This document shows positions 9,273 to 18,497 of a stretch of 64,000 nt of DNA, piece by piece. Each line of letters opens with the position of its first letter. Within the stretch, counting starts at the first letter, position 1. A program made the position numbers and the translations under genes. The DNA comes from Microbacteriaceae bacterium (GTDB taxonomy: Bacteria > Actinomycetota > Actinomycetes > Actinomycetales > Microbacteriaceae). The DNA is taken from positions 92,357 through 156,356 of the forward strand of contig SCRE01000004.1 of assembly GCA_004297935.1 (NCBI GenBank), in the 5' to 3' direction. Below the pieces are notes generated by a model that saw nothing but the letters and a program-made list of their open reading frames with translations, ran no database searches and was not told the origin of the DNA.

Positions 9273-11366
9273 TCAACGCAGCCGCAGCCGCCGCAGCAAT
9301 TGTGCATTCAGGGCGACGACGATGGTCGACAGACTCATCAATGCGGCTCCGAGCGCCGGCGACACGGTGACGCCCGCCCAGGCGAACGCTCCGGCTGCCA
9401 CGGGTATCGCGAACAGGTTGTAGCCGGTGGCCCAGAACAGATTCTGTTGCATCTTGCGGTACGTGGCGTGAGACAGGGCGATGGTACGGGCAACACCTCG
9501 TGGATCGCTTGACACCAGCACGATTCCGGCGGCCTCGATGGCGACATCCGTGCCGGCACCGATGGCGATGCCGACATCGGCCTGCGCGAGCGCCGGCGCA
9601 TCGTTCACCCCGTCTCCAACCATCGCGACCTTGGAGCCATCTGCCTGCAACTGCGCGACCGCAGCCGCCTTGCGCTCTGGCAGTACCTCGGCCAGCACTT
9701 CCGTGATGCCCAACCGGGCGGCAACGGAGGATGCGACCGCGTGCGAGTCTCCGGTCAGCATGGCGACGCGCACCCCGGCATCCGTCAGTGAACGCACCGC
9801 CTCGGCAGATTCCGGCCGAACGACATCGGCGAGTGCGATCGCACCCAGCACGCTCTGCTGCTCGACCACATACACGACCGACCTGGCATCGCGGGTCGCA
9901 GCTGCAGCGGCCTGCGTGAGTTCTGCACTCGGTGCCAGCCCGCGCTCGTCGAGCAGGCGTTGCGCACCGACCGTGACGGTTCGCCCCGCCACTGTTCCGG
10001 TCACGCCGCGCCCGGGCATCGCTTCGAAGTTCGTGGCCTTCGGCACCCGGATGCCGCGTACGAGCGCCGCCGCCACGATCGCCCGGCCGATCGGATGCTC
10101 AGCCGGAGCCTCGACGGATGCGGCCAGCGCCAGCAACTCGGCGTCGGCAACCCCCTCGCGGGTGTGCAGCGCGACGACCCCCTGCTTGCCCTCTGTAAGT
10201 GTGCCGGTCTTGTCGAACAGCACGACGTCGATCCGACGCGCGTCCTCCAGCGCAGCTCGGCTGCGGACCAGCAAGCCGTTGCGGGCACCCAGCGTCGTCG
10301 CGATCTGCGCCACGAGCGGGATCGCGAGCCCGAGCGCGTGTGGGCAGGCGATGATCAGCACGGTGACGACGCGTTCCAGCACGAATGCCGGGTCGCCCGG
10401 TTCGACCAGTGCCCAGCTGACCAGTGTGATCGCCGCAGCGGCGAGGGCGACGTAGAACAGCCACCCTGCCGCCCGGTCGGCCAGCAACTGCGAACCGGAC
10501 TTCGCATTCTGCGCGTCCGCGACCAATCGCATGATGCCGGCGAGCGCCGTATCCGAGCCGACCCTGCTCACGCGCACGGTGAGCGTGCCCGTGCCGCTGA
10601 TGCTGCCCGCAACGACGGCGTCTCCTTTGGCCTTCTCGATGGGGACGGACTCCCCCGTCAGCAGCGATTCGTCCACGTCGGATCGTCCATCGACGACTAC
10701 GCCGTCTGCGGGCACGCCGGCACCCGGTCGGATCATGACGAGCGAGCCGACTGCGAGCTGCGACACCGCGACGGTCTGGATGCTGTCGATGCCGTCTGCC
10801 CGGCGCGTCACGAGTTCGGCCTGATCCGGCAGCAGCTTCGCCAGCTCACCGAGCGCATTCTGGGCGCCCATCACGGCTGACATCTCGATCCAGTGGCCGA
10901 GCAGCATGATCGTGATCAGCGTTGCGAGCTCCCACCAGAAATCCATGCCGTGGAGACCGAGCGTGACAGCGGCGCTGTAGCCGAACGCCACCAGGATCGC
11001 CAGAGCGATCAGCGTCATCATGCCGGGCTTTCGCGCACGCAATTCCGTCACGGCGCCCCTGAGGAACACCAGGCCGCCGTAGCTGAAGATCACGATGCCG
11101 AACACCGCCGGAATGTATTGGCTGCCGGCAAAACGCGGGCCGTTCAGGCCGACGATCGCCTGCAGCCCCGGCGAGAACACCATGGTCGGCACCGTGAGGA
11201 TCAGGCTCAGCCAGAACTTGCGGCGAAACACCGCCGGATCATGACCGGCGTGGTCCTCATGACCGGAATGATCCGCATGACCGGAATGATCCGTATGAGT
11301 GGTGTGTTCACGATGCGCGGTGGGCTCGATGCTGCCTGAGGCGTCGGTGACAGTGTCTTCGTCCAT
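9273..11366 (-). CDS. copB: CopB-type heavy-metal P1B ATPase (copper export)
   Basis: Membrane P-type ATPase likely exporting copper or silver. It has the phosphorylation loop DKTGTLTEG, the TGES motif, the hinge GDGVNDAPALAQADVGIAIG, and the membrane signature ACPHALGLA. CPH instead of CPC marks the CopB (P1B-3) group. The N-terminus is rich in His (HSGHADHSGHEDHAGH), typical of CopB, with no CxxC domain. I start at the ATG at 11366 because the earlier in-frame ATG at 11402 lies inside the CsoR-like operator and 11366 has GGGAG upstream. Starts at 11387 or 11402 (leaderless) remain possible. Confidence 0.92.
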   Translation of the reverse strand: MDEDTVTDASGSIEPTAHREHTTHTDHSGHADHSGHEDHAGHDPAVFRRKFWLSLILTVPTMVFSPGLQAIVGLNGPRFAGSQYIPAVFGIVIFSYGGLVFLRGAVTELRARKPGMMTLIALAILVAFGYSAAVTLGLHGMDFWWELATLITIMLLGHWIEMSAVMGAQNALGELAKLLPDQAELVTRRADGIDSIQTVAVSQLAVGSLVMIRPGAGVPADGVVVDGRSDVDESLLTGESVPIEKAKGDAVVAGSISGTGTLTVRVSRVGSDTALAGIMRLVADAQNAKSGSQLLADRAAGWLFYVALAAAAITLVSWALVEPGDPAFVLERVVTVLIIACPHALGLAIPLVAQIATTLGARNGLLVRSRAALEDARRIDVVLFDKTGTLTEGKQGVVALHTREGVADAELLALAASVEAPAEHPIGRAIVAAALVRGIRVPKATNFEAMPGRGVTGTVAGRTVTVGAQRLLDERGLAPSAELTQAAAAATRDARSVVYVVEQQSVLGAIALADVVRPESAEAVRSLTDAGVRVAMLTGDSHAVASSVAARLGITEVLAEVLPERKAAAVAQLQADGSKVAMVGDGVNDAPALAQADVGIAIGAGTDVAIEAAGIVLVSSDPRGVARTIALSHATYRKMQQNLFWATGYNLFAIPVAAGAFAWAGVTVSPALGAALMSLSTIVVALNAQLLRRLRLR
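11240..11293. repeat. Three 18-bp repeats encoding the CopB His-rich segment
   Basis: Three tandem 18-bp units starting CATGACCGG (plus strand), the last two identical. They encode repeated DHSGHE-like six-residue blocks in the metal-binding N-terminus of the copper ATPase, so copy number would change the histidine count. Confidence 0.88.
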
Positions 11367-11400
11367 GTCCTGTGTGCTCCCATCCATGCTGCCGTCAACC

Positions 11401-11417
11401 ATACCCTATAGGGGTAT
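11401..11417. promoter_or_regulatory. CsoR-like copper operator at the copB start
   Basis: ATACCCTATAGGGGTAT is a near-perfect inverted repeat matching the TACCC-N4-GGGTA pattern bound by CsoR copper sensors upstream of copA/copZA. It overlaps the most upstream possible copB start codon, so binding would block transcription initiation. No csoR gene is in the window. Confidence 0.68.
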
Positions 11418-11464
11418 ATTCCGCAGTTTGCGAAGTCGTTGAAATGGGTATTAGCTGGGGCTTC

Positions 11465-12103
11465 ATGAGACTGACCAAGTTCGAACACGCTGCACTGTTG
11501 CTGGAAGAATCCGGCAAGAAGCTCTTCGTCGACCCGGGGTCGTTCACGACCGCTCTGACCGACACGGTGGACACGAGCGCCGTCGTGATCACGCACGAGC
11601 ACGCCGACCACTGGACGCCGGAGCAGCTCTCTCGGGTGATCGAGATGAATCCCGGCGTGCCGATCTACGGGCCCGCCGGCGTCGTGGCCGCAGCGAGCGA
11701 CTTCGACATCATCACGGTCGCCGCAGGCGACACCGTCGAAGCAGGCCCGTTCACCTTGCGATTCTTCGGCGGCAAGCATGCCCTGATCCATTCGTCGATT
11801 CCGGTTGTCGACAACCTCGGCGTGCTGATCAACAGTCAGCTGTTCTACCCGGGCGACTCATTCACCATCCCGGATGGCGTCGAGGTCGACGTGCTCGCTG
11901 TGCCATCGAGCGCTCCATGGCTCAAGGCAGCCGAATTCATCGACTACGTGCTCGCTGTGAAGCCGAAGCGCAGTTTCCCCACGCACGAGATGGTCAACTC
12001 GGTCGCAGGCAAGAAGATGGCGAATGCGCGCATCGGCTGGGCCACGGAACAGGTCGGCGGCGAATTCTTCCCGCTCGAGCCCGGCGACACACTGGACATC
12101 TGA
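11465..12103 (+). CDS. MBL-fold metal-dependent hydrolase (UlaG/L-ascorbate-6-P lactonase-like)
   Basis: Metallo-beta-lactamase-fold hydrolase of 212 aa with the metal-binding box THEHADHW, an earlier DPG (VDPGSF) and FFGGKHALIH, plus a C-terminal THEMVNS. This is the beta-lactamase-like UlaG-type subgroup whose substrates are mostly unknown. The ATG at 11465 is used because homology begins at MRLTKFEHAALLLEESGKKLFVDPG; upstream codons would run through the copper operator region. TGGGG lies a few bases upstream. It is divergent from copB. Confidence 0.82.
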   Translation: MRLTKFEHAALLLEESGKKLFVDPGSFTTALTDTVDTSAVVITHEHADHWTPEQLSRVIEMNPGVPIYGPAGVVAAASDFDIITVAAGDTVEAGPFTLRFFGGKHALIHSSIPVVDNLGVLINSQLFYPGDSFTIPDGVEVDVLAVPSSAPWLKAAEFIDYVLAVKPKRSFPTHEMVNSVAGKKMANARIGWATEQVGGEFFPLEPGDTLDI

Positions 12104-12128
12104 GCGCACGCGCGCGACCTCGCGCGGA

Positions 12129-12569
12129 TCACTCGGCCATTGGCTCCAGAACGAATAGCGGTATCTGCCTCGTGGTCTTCGTCTGGTAGTCGGCGTACGG
12201 TGGAAAAGCCTCGACGGCGCGCGCCCACCAGAGTGTCTTCTCCTCCGCTGTGGCTTCGTGCGCGAGATAGTCGCGCTTGGCCGGGCCGTCTTGCAGCTCG
12301 ACGTGGGGCGTCTTGCGAATGTTGAAATACCAGACCGGGTGCTTCGGCGCACCGCCCATGGACGCCACCACCGCATAGACACCGTCGTGCTCGACCCGCA
12401 TCAGCGGCGTCTTGCGCAGCTTGCCGGTCCTGGCGCCGACCGTGGTCAAAATGATGACACGCAGCCTGCCCATCGTCGTGCCTTCTGTGCCTCCAGAACT
12501 CTCATAGAGCTCCGTCTGCTCGCGAGAGCGCTGAACCGGACTGGGTTCATATTCACCGACGAGTGGCAT
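12129..12569 (-). CDS. Nitroreductase-family deazaflavin (F420)-dependent oxidoreductase
   Basis: Ddn-like split-beta-barrel protein that uses coenzyme F420 (or binds related cofactors) to reduce small molecules. The 146-aa protein shows [42 protein letters not shown] and the C-terminal [19 protein letters not shown], all hallmarks of the TIGR00026-type family. The ATG at 12569 has GGAG close upstream. It is convergent with the MBL gene and divergent from the putative F420-0 transporter, which supports real F420 use in this organism. Confidence 0.88.
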   Translation of the reverse strand: MPLVGEYEPSPVQRSREQTELYESSGGTEGTTMGRLRVIILTTVGARTGKLRKTPLMRVEHDGVYAVVASMGGAPKHPVWYFNIRKTPHVELQDGPAKRDYLAHEATAEEKTLWWARAVEAFPPYADYQTKTTRQIPLFVLEPMAE

Positions 12570-12754
12570 GTCTCCACGTTGTCGCGCCGGATCGATTCAC
12601 GATGCCGCACCGTTCCCCCGCGGTGGCACCGCCGCTGTCGTAGACTGGTGCCAACGACCCCCGGCTGTATGTGGCACGGTGCGCCGGCTCCGGATTGGGG
12701 CGGCAGGTCTCGCAGTGTTGTGTAAACAAGCATCGTCTTGTCCTGTGTTGTCTG

Positions 12755-12784
12755 CCCTGTGTTGTTACCCCCCGTGCTGTTACC
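12755..12784. repeat. Imperfect 15-bp tandem repeat in the leader of the F420-0 transporter
   Basis: CCCTGTGTTGTTACC is followed directly by CCCCGTGCTGTTACC, 15-bp units just upstream of the substrate-binding-protein start, with further TGTGTTGT-like copies before them. No coding role is visible and no riboswitch fold is recognised. Confidence 0.6.
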
Positions 12785-12802
12785 CCCGTCTCGAAAGTTG
12801 CC

Positions 12803-13798
12803 ATGCGCGCACGAATCCACACTGTTCTTCTCATCGGCGCCACGGCGCTCGCCCTGACACTCAGCGGATGCTCCACCACCGCAACCGGTCGGCCCTCCGC
12901 ATCCGCCTCCGCAACAGCGTCGGACGCGGCATCCGGGTCGATCGACAACTGCGGCACCATGGTGACGGTCGGCGCCCCGTCGAAGCGCATCGTGACGATC
13001 AAGTCCTCCGCCACGGAACTGCTGCTGGCCCTGGGGTTGGGCAAGCGCATCGTCGGATCGGCATTCCTCGACGGGCCCATCCCAGCCTCGCTCACGACCC
13101 ACGGAACACCGAAGGTGATCAGTGACTTCCTGCCGGGGCAGGAGGCCGTGCTCGCACTGCAGCCGGACTTCATCTACGGCGGCTGGGAATCGAACTTCTC
13201 CTCGGACGGCGTCGGCGAGCGCGCGTCGCTGGCACGACTCGGCATCGGCAGCTACGTGTCGCCGTCGGCGTGCAAGGAGGCCGCCTTCAAGCCGGACCCG
13301 CTCACGTTCGACACGGTGTTCACCGAAATCAAACAGGCCGGCCGCGTTTTCGGTGCAAACGCTGCGGCCCAGAAGCTGGTCGCACAGCAGAGGGCGCAAC
13401 TGGCTGCGCTCACTCCTCCTAAGAAGTCGGTCAGTGCGCTGTGGTACTCGAGCGGCAATGCCACCCCCTATGTCGGCGCGGGCATCGGCGCGCCGGAGAT
13501 GATCATGCGGGCCTCCGGGCTCGACAACATCTTCTCGAACGTGCACGACACCTGGAGTTCGGTCAGCTGGGAGGCGATCGCCGCGGCGAACCCACACGTC
13601 ATCGTGCTCGTCGACGCGGATTGGAACACCGCGAAATCGAAGATCGGCATGCTGGAGACCAATCCGGTCACGAAGGATCTCGATGCCGTCATCCATCACC
13701 GGTTCATCATTCTGCCGTTCGCCTCGACCGAGGCGGGAGTGCGCAACGTGCAAGCGGCGGCAAGCGTGATCGCCCAACTGAAGCGGATGAACGGTTGA
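12803..13798 (+). CDS. Putative F420-0 ABC transporter, substrate-binding lipoprotein
   Basis: Extracellular binding lipoprotein of a FecB/BtuF-type importer. It has a signal peptide with lipobox LTLSGC (MRARIHTVLLIGATALALTLSGC), then the helical-backbone binding fold: KRIVTIKSSATELLLALGLGKRIVGS, LALQPDFIYGGWES and TWSSVSWEAIAAANPHVIVLVDADW. With the next two genes and cofE it matches the actinobacterial locus annotated as putative F420-0 transporter. I use the ATG at 12803, since the residues before it in the open frame are not signal-like. The substrate assignment is inferred from gene context. Confidence 0.82.
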   Translation: MRARIHTVLLIGATALALTLSGCSTTATGRPSASASATASDAASGSIDNCGTMVTVGAPSKRIVTIKSSATELLLALGLGKRIVGSAFLDGPIPASLTTHGTPKVISDFLPGQEAVLALQPDFIYGGWESNFSSDGVGERASLARLGIGSYVSPSACKEAAFKPDPLTFDTVFTEIKQAGRVFGANAAAQKLVAQQRAQLAALTPPKKSVSALWYSSGNATPYVGAGIGAPEMIMRASGLDNIFSNVHDTWSSVSWEAIAAANPHVIVLVDADWNTAKSKIGMLETNPVTKDLDAVIHHRFIILPFASTEAGVRNVQAAASVIAQLKRMNG

Positions 13799-13811
13799 AG
13801 AAGGTGGACCG

Positions 13812-14858
13812 ATGACACTCTCGGCCGCCGTGCACCCGCGCATCCGGCGCTCCAGTCGTGCGGCGGCGTTGACCTTCGCCTTGGCTGTTGCCCTCGTCGC
13901 GATCGGCTGCATCGCCGTCACGATCGGGCCGGCCGGGATCAGCGTCGATGATGTGGCCAGAAGCATCGGCCACCACATCGGCATCCCCAGCGTGGCCGCG
14001 CCACCGCTGCTGACCGATTCGATCGTCTGGCAGTTGCGCCTGCCTCGTGTGCTGACGGCGGCGGCGGTCGGCGCCGGTCTGGCTGTCAGCGGGGCGGTCA
14101 TGCAGAGCATCACCCGCAACCCGTTGGCGGACCCGTACCTGCTCGGGGTATCCTCCGGCGCGAGTCTCGGCGCCGTCGCGGTGCTCGTTCTCGGTGTCAC
14201 GTTCGCACTGCCCGCTGCCGCGTTCGTCGGAGCGTTCGCCGCGCTGATCGCGACGCTCGCCATCGCCAAGTCCGGCGGATCGCTGTCCACCGGCCGCTTG
14301 GTGCTGGCCGGTCTCGCGATCGCTCAATTGTGTGCTGCAGGTACCGCCTTCGTCATCTTCTGGTCCGCGAAGGGGGACTCCTATCGCGACATCCTGAACT
14401 GGCTTCTCGGTTCGCTGGCCGGAGCCACGTGGGTCTCGACGCTGATCTCGTGGTCCGCGCTCATCGTCATCGGCATGCTGATCGTCGCGGCGGCGCCACG
14501 GCTGGATGCCTTCGCATTCGGCGACACATCGGCCGCCTCGCTCGGCGTCAACGTCGACGCGACCCGCTGGATGTTCCTCGGCGGCGTCGCACTGCTGACC
14601 GGGGCGATGGTCGCCGTCAGCGGCGCGATCGGCTTCATCGGGCTCATCCTGCCGCACATGGTGCGCGGGCTGGCCGGGCCGAGCCACCGCCAGTTGATCC
14701 CGGCCGCGGCCTTGGCCGGCGGCGGCTTCCTCGTCATCGCCGACACGCTCGCCCGCACCGTGTTCGATCCGCGCGAACTGCCGGTCGGCATCGTCACGGC
14801 GATCATCGGCGTTCCCGTCTTCATCGTGCTGATCCGCAGCAGGAGGGTTGCGAGATGA
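13812..14858 (+). CDS. Putative F420-0 ABC transporter, FecCD-type permease
   Basis: Inner-membrane permease of the BtuC/FecCD family with about ten membrane helices in 348 aa. Family blocks are WQLRLPRVLTAAAVGAGLAVSGAVMQSITRNPLADPYLLGVSSGASLGA, then AVSGAIGFIGLILPHMVRGLAGPSHRQLIPAAAL. The last contains the GP...HR coupling region for the ATPase. The gene lies 13 bp after the binding protein with a GAAGG-type ribosome site, and its stop overlaps the ATPase start (ATGA). Confidence 0.88.
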   Translation: MTLSAAVHPRIRRSSRAAALTFALAVALVAIGCIAVTIGPAGISVDDVARSIGHHIGIPSVAAPPLLTDSIVWQLRLPRVLTAAAVGAGLAVSGAVMQSITRNPLADPYLLGVSSGASLGAVAVLVLGVTFALPAAAFVGAFAALIATLAIAKSGGSLSTGRLVLAGLAIAQLCAAGTAFVIFWSAKGDSYRDILNWLLGSLAGATWVSTLISWSALIVIGMLIVAAAPRLDAFAFGDTSAASLGVNVDATRWMFLGGVALLTGAMVAVSGAIGFIGLILPHMVRGLAGPSHRQLIPAAALAGGGFLVIADTLARTVFDPRELPVGIVTAIIGVPVFIVLIRSRRVAR

Positions 14859-15688
14859 GTATCATCCTGGACGGCGTGACCCGCGAGATCGACGGCAGAC
14901 GCATCCTCGATGACGTCTGCGCCGAGGTGCCGTCCGGCACGGTCACCGGGGTCCTCGGGCCGAACGGTGCAGGCAAGTCGACACTGCTGCGACTGATCGC
15001 CGGAATCGACGCGCCGACGGCCGGCCGTGTGATTCTGGACGGCGCCGTCGTGCAGGAATTGCGACGGCGAGATGCCGCCAGGCGCATCGCACTGCTCGAG
15101 CAGAGCGCACAGCTGGAGACCGACCTGCCCGTGCTCGATGTCGTGCTGCTCGGTCGGATTCCGCACCGCACCGGCATGTTCGGCGGCTTCGACGGCCCGG
15201 ATGATCGCGCCATCGCCCTCGCAGCGCTTGGCTCGGTCGACGCGATCGACCTGGCGGAACGCACCTGGCACGGCCTCAGCGGCGGCGAGCGCCAGCGGGT
15301 GCAGATCGCCCGGGCGCTGACGCAGGAGCCGTCACTTCTGCTGTTGGACGAACCGACCAACCACCTCGATGTGGCCGCGCAGCTGGCGCTGCTCGCGCAG
15401 GTGCGTCGGCTCGGCCTCACCAGCGTGGTGGCCATCCACGACCTGAATCTTGCGGCGGCCTATTGCGACCGGGTGCTCCTGTTGCAGGGCGGCACGCTCG
15501 TCGCGGCCGGCAGCCCCCAGGAGGTCATCACGGCGGAGACCATCGAGCACGTCTATGGTGCGCAGTGCGACGTCATCCCGCATCCTCGGCACGGTCGGCC
15601 GCTCGTCGTCTATGCGATGGAAGGCGCCGCGCCGGACTCCCGGTCGCCTGAATCCGGCGCATTGGCCGCGGCGAGCCCCGCCGCATAG
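14855..15688 (+). CDS. Putative F420-0 ABC transporter, ATP-binding protein
   Basis: ATPase of the FecE/BtuD family: Walker [11 protein letters not shown]-loop region ALLEQSAQ, signature LSGGERQRV, Walker [13 protein letters not shown] and the switch H in [17 protein letters not shown]. The start has AGGAGG and overlaps the permease stop by four bases. The last 26 codons (tail [16 protein letters not shown]) lie antisense to the 3' end of cofE, which runs the other way. Confidence 0.9.
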   Translation: MSIILDGVTREIDGRRILDDVCAEVPSGTVTGVLGPNGAGKSTLLRLIAGIDAPTAGRVILDGAVVQELRRRDAARRIALLEQSAQLETDLPVLDVVLLGRIPHRTGMFGGFDGPDDRAIALAALGSVDAIDLAERTWHGLSGGERQRVQIARALTQEPSLLLLDEPTNHLDVAAQLALLAQVRRLGLTSVVAIHDLNLAAAYCDRVLLLQGGTLVAAGSPQEVITAETIEHVYGAQCDVIPHPRHGRPLVVYAMEGAAPDSRSPESGALAAASPAA

Positions 15689-16470
15689 CCCTCCGCATAG
15701 GCCTCCGCACTGCCGAGCCGGAACATGTCGGACTCGCCGCTGCGCACGATGGAACGCGCGCCCGGCCCGTCGTCATCGGTCACCAGCCGCGCCGCACCAC
15801 GCACGACCGCGACGGGATGCCCGCCGGCTTTTCCCTTGACCAGGTCGGTCATCCCGGCGAGCTCGTCGGCGACAGCGGGGGCTGTGACCGTCAGCACGCG
15901 CCCTGCGCCGTCCAGAACCCCGCGAAGGTCCTCGACGACGACGATCCCCGCCGCACCGATGGCGACATCCGTCTGACCGACGCGCCAGGGGCGCCCCAGC
16001 GTGTCCGTGATCACGACCCCGAGTCGCACGCCGAAGCGTGACATGAGTGCTGCGCGGAGGGCGCGCGCCGACGCATCCGGGTCCACGGGCAGCAGCAGAA
16101 CGGTGCCGAGCGCGGTGTTGCTCGCGTCGACGCCCGCCGCCGCGGCGACGATGCCGAGCCTGTTCTCGACGATGCGGGTCACGCCGTTCGGATGCTCACG
16201 GGTAGCGACGACGCGCACCGTCTCGGCCGTGATCGCATCCTCACGATCCGCCGCAGCGACGATGCGCCCTTCGGCCTTCGAGACGATCTTGCTCGTCACG
16301 CTGACGATGTCGCCGTCGGCGAGAGTGCGCACCGGCTCGTGCGCGGCCGACGCATCGACGGCGTCACCGATCAGCCGCGCGAGGTCATCGCCGGACTGCA
16401 CCTCGGGGATGCCATCCAGCGCCCAGGTGGTCAGCGCCGCGGCGCTGGCGATGTCGGCGGTGCCCGTCAT
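15610..16470 (-). CDS. cofE: Coenzyme F420-0:L-glutamate ligase
   Basis: GTP-dependent ligase adding glutamates to F420-0 to make F420-n in the cytoplasm. The 286-aa protein has the CofE blocks [58 protein letters not shown] and [22 protein letters not shown]. It lacks the C-terminal FMN reductase domain of mycobacterial FbiB. The ATG overlaps the stop of the F420-dependent oxidoreductase (ATGA). Its 3' 79 bases overlap the convergent transporter ATPase gene. Next to a putative F420-0 importer, it likely completes imported or precursor F420-0. Confidence 0.93.
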   Translation of the reverse strand: MTGTADIASAAALTTWALDGIPEVQSGDDLARLIGDAVDASAAHEPVRTLADGDIVSVTSKIVSKAEGRIVAAADREDAITAETVRVVATREHPNGVTRIVENRLGIVAAAAGVDASNTALGTVLLLPVDPDASARALRAALMSRFGVRLGVVITDTLGRPWRVGQTDVAIGAAGIVVVEDLRGVLDGAGRVLTVTAPAVADELAGMTDLVKGKAGGHPVAVVRGAARLVTDDDGPGARSIVRSGESDMFRLGSAEAYAEGYAAGLAAANAPDSGDRESGAAPSIA

Positions 16471-17471
16471 CGCGCGAGCTTCGGCAGCACGTCACGGCCG
16501 AACACGTCGATCCACTCGCGCTGATTGCGGCCGACATTGTGCAGGTAGATGCGGTCGAAGCCGACGTCGACGAAGCGCTGGATCGCCGCCCGGTGCACGT
16601 CGGGGTCCGACGAGATCACCATCCGGCCCTCGAAGTCCTCCGGTCGCACGTGCTTGGCGAGTTGCTCGAACTCGAACGGAGAGCGGATGTCCGCCTTCGG
16701 AAACCTCATGCCGCCGTTGGGCCATTCGCGCAGTGCGTTCGCGAGCGCAAGCTCGTCGGTCTCCGCCCAGCTCAGGTGCAGCTGCAACACTTTCGGTGCT
16801 CTCGACGGGTCCTTGCCGGCCTCGCGCACTCCGGCGTCGAAGCGCGCCAACAACCCGCCGACCTTCTCCAACGGCGCACCGACCGTGATCAGCCCGTCTG
16901 CATGCCGACCGGCCCGCTTTGCCGTCACCGGGCCGGCAGTCGCCACCAGGATGTCCGGGGCCCTCTCGGGCATCGTCCACAACCGCGTCGACTCCAGCTT
17001 GAAATGCGGACCGGCGTGCTTCACGTCGTTGCCGGAAAGCGAGCCGGAGAACAGCTTCGAGATGACCTCGATCGCTTCGAACATGCGGTTGATGCGTTCG
17101 GGTGCCTCCGGCCAGTACCCGGCGGCGATGTGCTCGTTCAGGGCCTCCCCCGATCCGATGCCGAGCCAGTGCCGGCCAGGATACATCGCCCCGAGCGTGG
17201 CGGATGCCTGTGCCACCATCGCCGGATGCCACCGGAAGCTCGGCGTGGTCACCCCGGAACCGAAGTCGCCGCTCGTGCGCTCGCCGATCGCTGCGAGCAC
17301 GCTCCACACGAACGAAGCCTGCCCCTGGGCGGGGACCCACGGCTGAAAATGGTCAGACGCCATGACACCCGAGAATCCGTGTGCTTCCGCGTACGCACTC
17401 AATTCAAGCGCCTGCGCAGGCGCGAACTGCTCCAGCATCGCGGCATAGCCGATGGTCAGCGGAAACGACAT
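16467..17471 (-). CDS. F420-dependent LLM-class oxidoreductase (TIGR03557-like)
   Basis: Luciferase-like TIM-barrel oxidoreductase resembling F420-dependent glucose-6-phosphate dehydrogenase. It shows the F420-type motif MASDHFQPW, then [37 protein letters not shown] and [25 protein letters not shown]. The start is the ATG at 17471 with AGAGG upstream ([16 protein letters not shown]), 334 aa. An open frame continues far upstream but lies antisense and inside the previous gene. The substrate is unknown. It sits between a KAS III gene (five bases) and cofE (overlap), so the three are co-transcribed. Confidence 0.9.
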   Translation of the reverse strand: MSFPLTIGYAAMLEQFAPAQALELSAYAEAHGFSGVMASDHFQPWVPAQGQASFVWSVLAAIGERTSGDFGSGVTTPSFRWHPAMVAQASATLGAMYPGRHWLGIGSGEALNEHIAAGYWPEAPERINRMFEAIEVISKLFSGSLSGNDVKHAGPHFKLESTRLWTMPERAPDILVATAGPVTAKRAGRHADGLITVGAPLEKVGGLLARFDAGVREAGKDPSRAPKVLQLHLSWAETDELALANALREWPNGGMRFPKADIRSPFEFEQLAKHVRPEDFEGRMVISSDPDVHRAAIQRFVDVGFDRIYLHNVGRNQREWIDVFGRDVLPKLAR

Positions 17472-17476
17472 CTTCG

Positions 17477-18439
17477 CTACCTCTGCGGGGTCATGACAAC
17501 CTGTCCGGCGTACGCGAAGCCGCCGCCGAACCCGAACAGAAGCGCGGGGACATCGGCCGGAATCCTGCCCGCGTGCCACCACTTCGACAGCCCGAGCGGA
17601 ATGCTCGCCGCCGACGTGTTGCCCGATTCGATGACATCCGTCACCACGATCTTCGAGTCGAGCCCGAGCTGTTTGGCGAGGGGTTCGATGATGCGCAGGT
17701 TGGCCTGGTGCGGAACGAACACCTCGATCTCCTCGAGCGTCAGCCCGGCCTGCTCCACCGCCGATCGGGCGTGCGCCGCAGCCTCCGTGATCGCCCATCG
17801 GAAGATCGCCCGGCCGTCCTGGGTGAAGTGGTTGTCCGGCATCTCGACCTCGATGGCATGCGACAGTGTCGGCTCGGAACCCCACGCCACCGGGCCCACC
17901 CGCGGGTCGTCCGTCGCAGCGAGCAGGAAGGCGCCGGCACCGTCGGCGGTCAGCACGCAGGTCGCGCGGTCGGTCCAGTCGGTGATGCCGGAGAGCTTCT
18001 CCGCTCCGATCACCAGCACGGTGCGCACCGAGCCCGCCCGTATCGCGTTGTCGGCGAGCGCCATCGCGTGCTCGAACCCGGAGCACGCGACATTCACGTC
18101 GACGATCACCGGCGAGCGCGCGCCGAGTGCGGCCGCGACCCGTCCGGCGGCATTGGGGCTGTGATCGAGCATCGAGGTGCTGGCGACGATGATCATGTCG
18201 ACGTCGGCGATCTCGAGCGCAGCGTCCGTCAACGCGTGCCGGGCCGCATTCGTTGCGAGCTCCGGCACCGATTCGTCGTCACGGGCGATATGACGGGTGC
18301 GGATGCCGGTGCGCGTCTGAATCCACTCGTCCGTCGTGTCGACCATGGCGGCGAGCTCGTCATTCGTCAGCACGCGCTCCGGCTGGTAATGGCCGAGGCC
18401 GGCGATCCGAGAGCCCGGTACGGTCGATGTCTGTCGCAT
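17477..18439 (-). CDS. Beta-ketoacyl-ACP synthase III-like protein (FabH family)
   Basis: Thiolase-fold condensing enzyme of 320 aa with the KAS III catalytic triad: Cys in VNVACSGFEHA, His in VPHQANLRI and Asn in SGNTSAASIPL. It has the N-terminal TTDEWIQTRTGIRTRH and C-terminal FGFGGGFAYAGQVV. In FabH it would start fatty-acid synthesis from an acyl-CoA. Its location with F420 genes rather than with fabD/acpP/fabF suggests a possible specialised acyl-condensation role, so I do not assign the symbol fabH. Confidence 0.85.
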   Translation of the reverse strand: MRQTSTVPGSRIAGLGHYQPERVLTNDELAAMVDTTDEWIQTRTGIRTRHIARDDESVPELATNAARHALTDAALEIADVDMIIVASTSMLDHSPNAAGRVAAALGARSPVIVDVNVACSGFEHAMALADNAIRAGSVRTVLVIGAEKLSGITDWTDRATCVLTADGAGAFLLAATDDPRVGPVAWGSEPTLSHAIEVEMPDNHFTQDGRAIFRWAITEAAAHARSAVEQAGLTLEEIEVFVPHQANLRIIEPLAKQLGLDSKIVVTDVIESGNTSAASIPLGLSKWWHAGRIPADVPALLFGFGGGFAYAGQVVMTPQR

Positions 18440-18497
18440 CTGGCCATTATGCCGCCCCGGCCGGCCCGCGCGCGTTTCGGGAGCTGCTCGCGAGCAG

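Noticed and set aside
12600-12800. Cobalamin riboswitch before the BtuFCD-like genes
   Set aside because: I looked for a B12-box-like sequence and found none; only GTTGTTACC repeats are visible.
16467-18086. A 539-codon open frame covering the LLM oxidoreductase and more
   Set aside because: The upstream half lies in another frame of the KAS III gene and is Arg-rich with no domain; homology begins at 17471.
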